From an uncultured Treponema sp. (GTDB taxonomy: Bacteria; Spirochaetota; Spirochaetia; Treponematales; Treponemataceae): a DNA stretch of 42,362 nt. Shown here piece after piece: positions 42,340 to 42,362 of this stretch (position 1 is the stretch's first letter; each line of letters starts with the position of its first letter). The notes beneath the pieces are model-generated. The model had not been told where the DNA came from and did no database searches. It saw only the letters and a program-made list of their open reading frames with translations. Both the position numbers and the translations under genes were made by a program. The stretch is from NCBI GenBank assembly GCA_938039145.1, contig CALHVG010000066.1, forward strand, positions 1-42,362, read 5' to 3'.

Positions 42340-42362
42340 ATAGTAAAATATCTACTATATTA

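Overview
The window looks like a piece of a Treponema (Spirochaetota) chromosome, very likely at a contig edge because it opens inside an identical tandem repeat. The evidence is the gene content and order: a sigma54-type two-component pair followed by holB, cvpA and murG (the order I recall from T. pallidum TP0519-TP0523), an rsbU/rsbV/rsbW-like partner-switching trio, a ThrRS without a TGS domain, a reduced SMC, spirochaete-style lipoproteins and an ssrA gene with a typical core. The species cannot be fixed from the sequence alone. Core genes favour AGA/AGG for Arg and ATA for Ile.

Layout. 1-300: array of 45-bp palindromic tandem repeats that decays into diverged palindromes. 598-2349: a phosphohexomutase. 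2544-3242: a lipoprotein gene interrupted by two in-frame stops but still with a promoter-like sequence, RBS and terminator. 3678-6713: operon of TPR protein, metallophosphoesterase and ParB-like protein. 6794-9384: phosphatase, STAS antagonist and HATPase kinase. 9578-9953: tmRNA (minus). 10089-10957: small accessory patch with an antitoxin-like gene, a truncated PIN toxin and a frameshifted small gene. 10996-12747: thrS (minus). 12992-16113: FNT-family channel, second phosphohexomutase and DnaQ-like exonuclease. 16123-24181 (minus): smc, a small membrane protein, an acidic lipoprotein, a SIMPL lipoprotein, serS and an AI-2E-family permease, closely packed. 24328-24960: membrane protein. 25124-28213: large repeat-rich lipoprotein. 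28309-29598: glgC, apparently leaderless.

29759-36162 (minus) is one tight operon: ankyrin protein, murG, cvpA, holB, cytosolic PAS histidine kinase and NtrC-type regulator, closed by a strong hairpin. It joins cell-wall precursor synthesis, clamp loading and a sigma54 control circuit.

From about 36.5 kb to the end the sequence changes character: Arg becomes CGN and Ile becomes ATT. This accessory island carries hen1 and pnkp (RNA 3'-end 2'-O-methyltransferase plus end-healing/sealing kinase-phosphatase-ligase), the known bacterial Pnkp/Hen1 RNA-repair cassette, overlapping by 11 nt behind an extended -10 promoter. Two ungapped 166-bp direct repeats (about 92% identical, each able to form large hairpins) bracket exactly this two-gene cassette. 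A divergent promoter-like element and a compact hairpin/U-tract stretch next to the hen1 promoter could encode a small RNA. Beyond the second repeat is an unrecognised 210-aa gene with the same codon usage. The RNA-repair enzymes are a known system. The flanking repeats, the Ala/Gly/Ser-rich linkers in both enzymes and the possible small RNA are the parts I would look at first.
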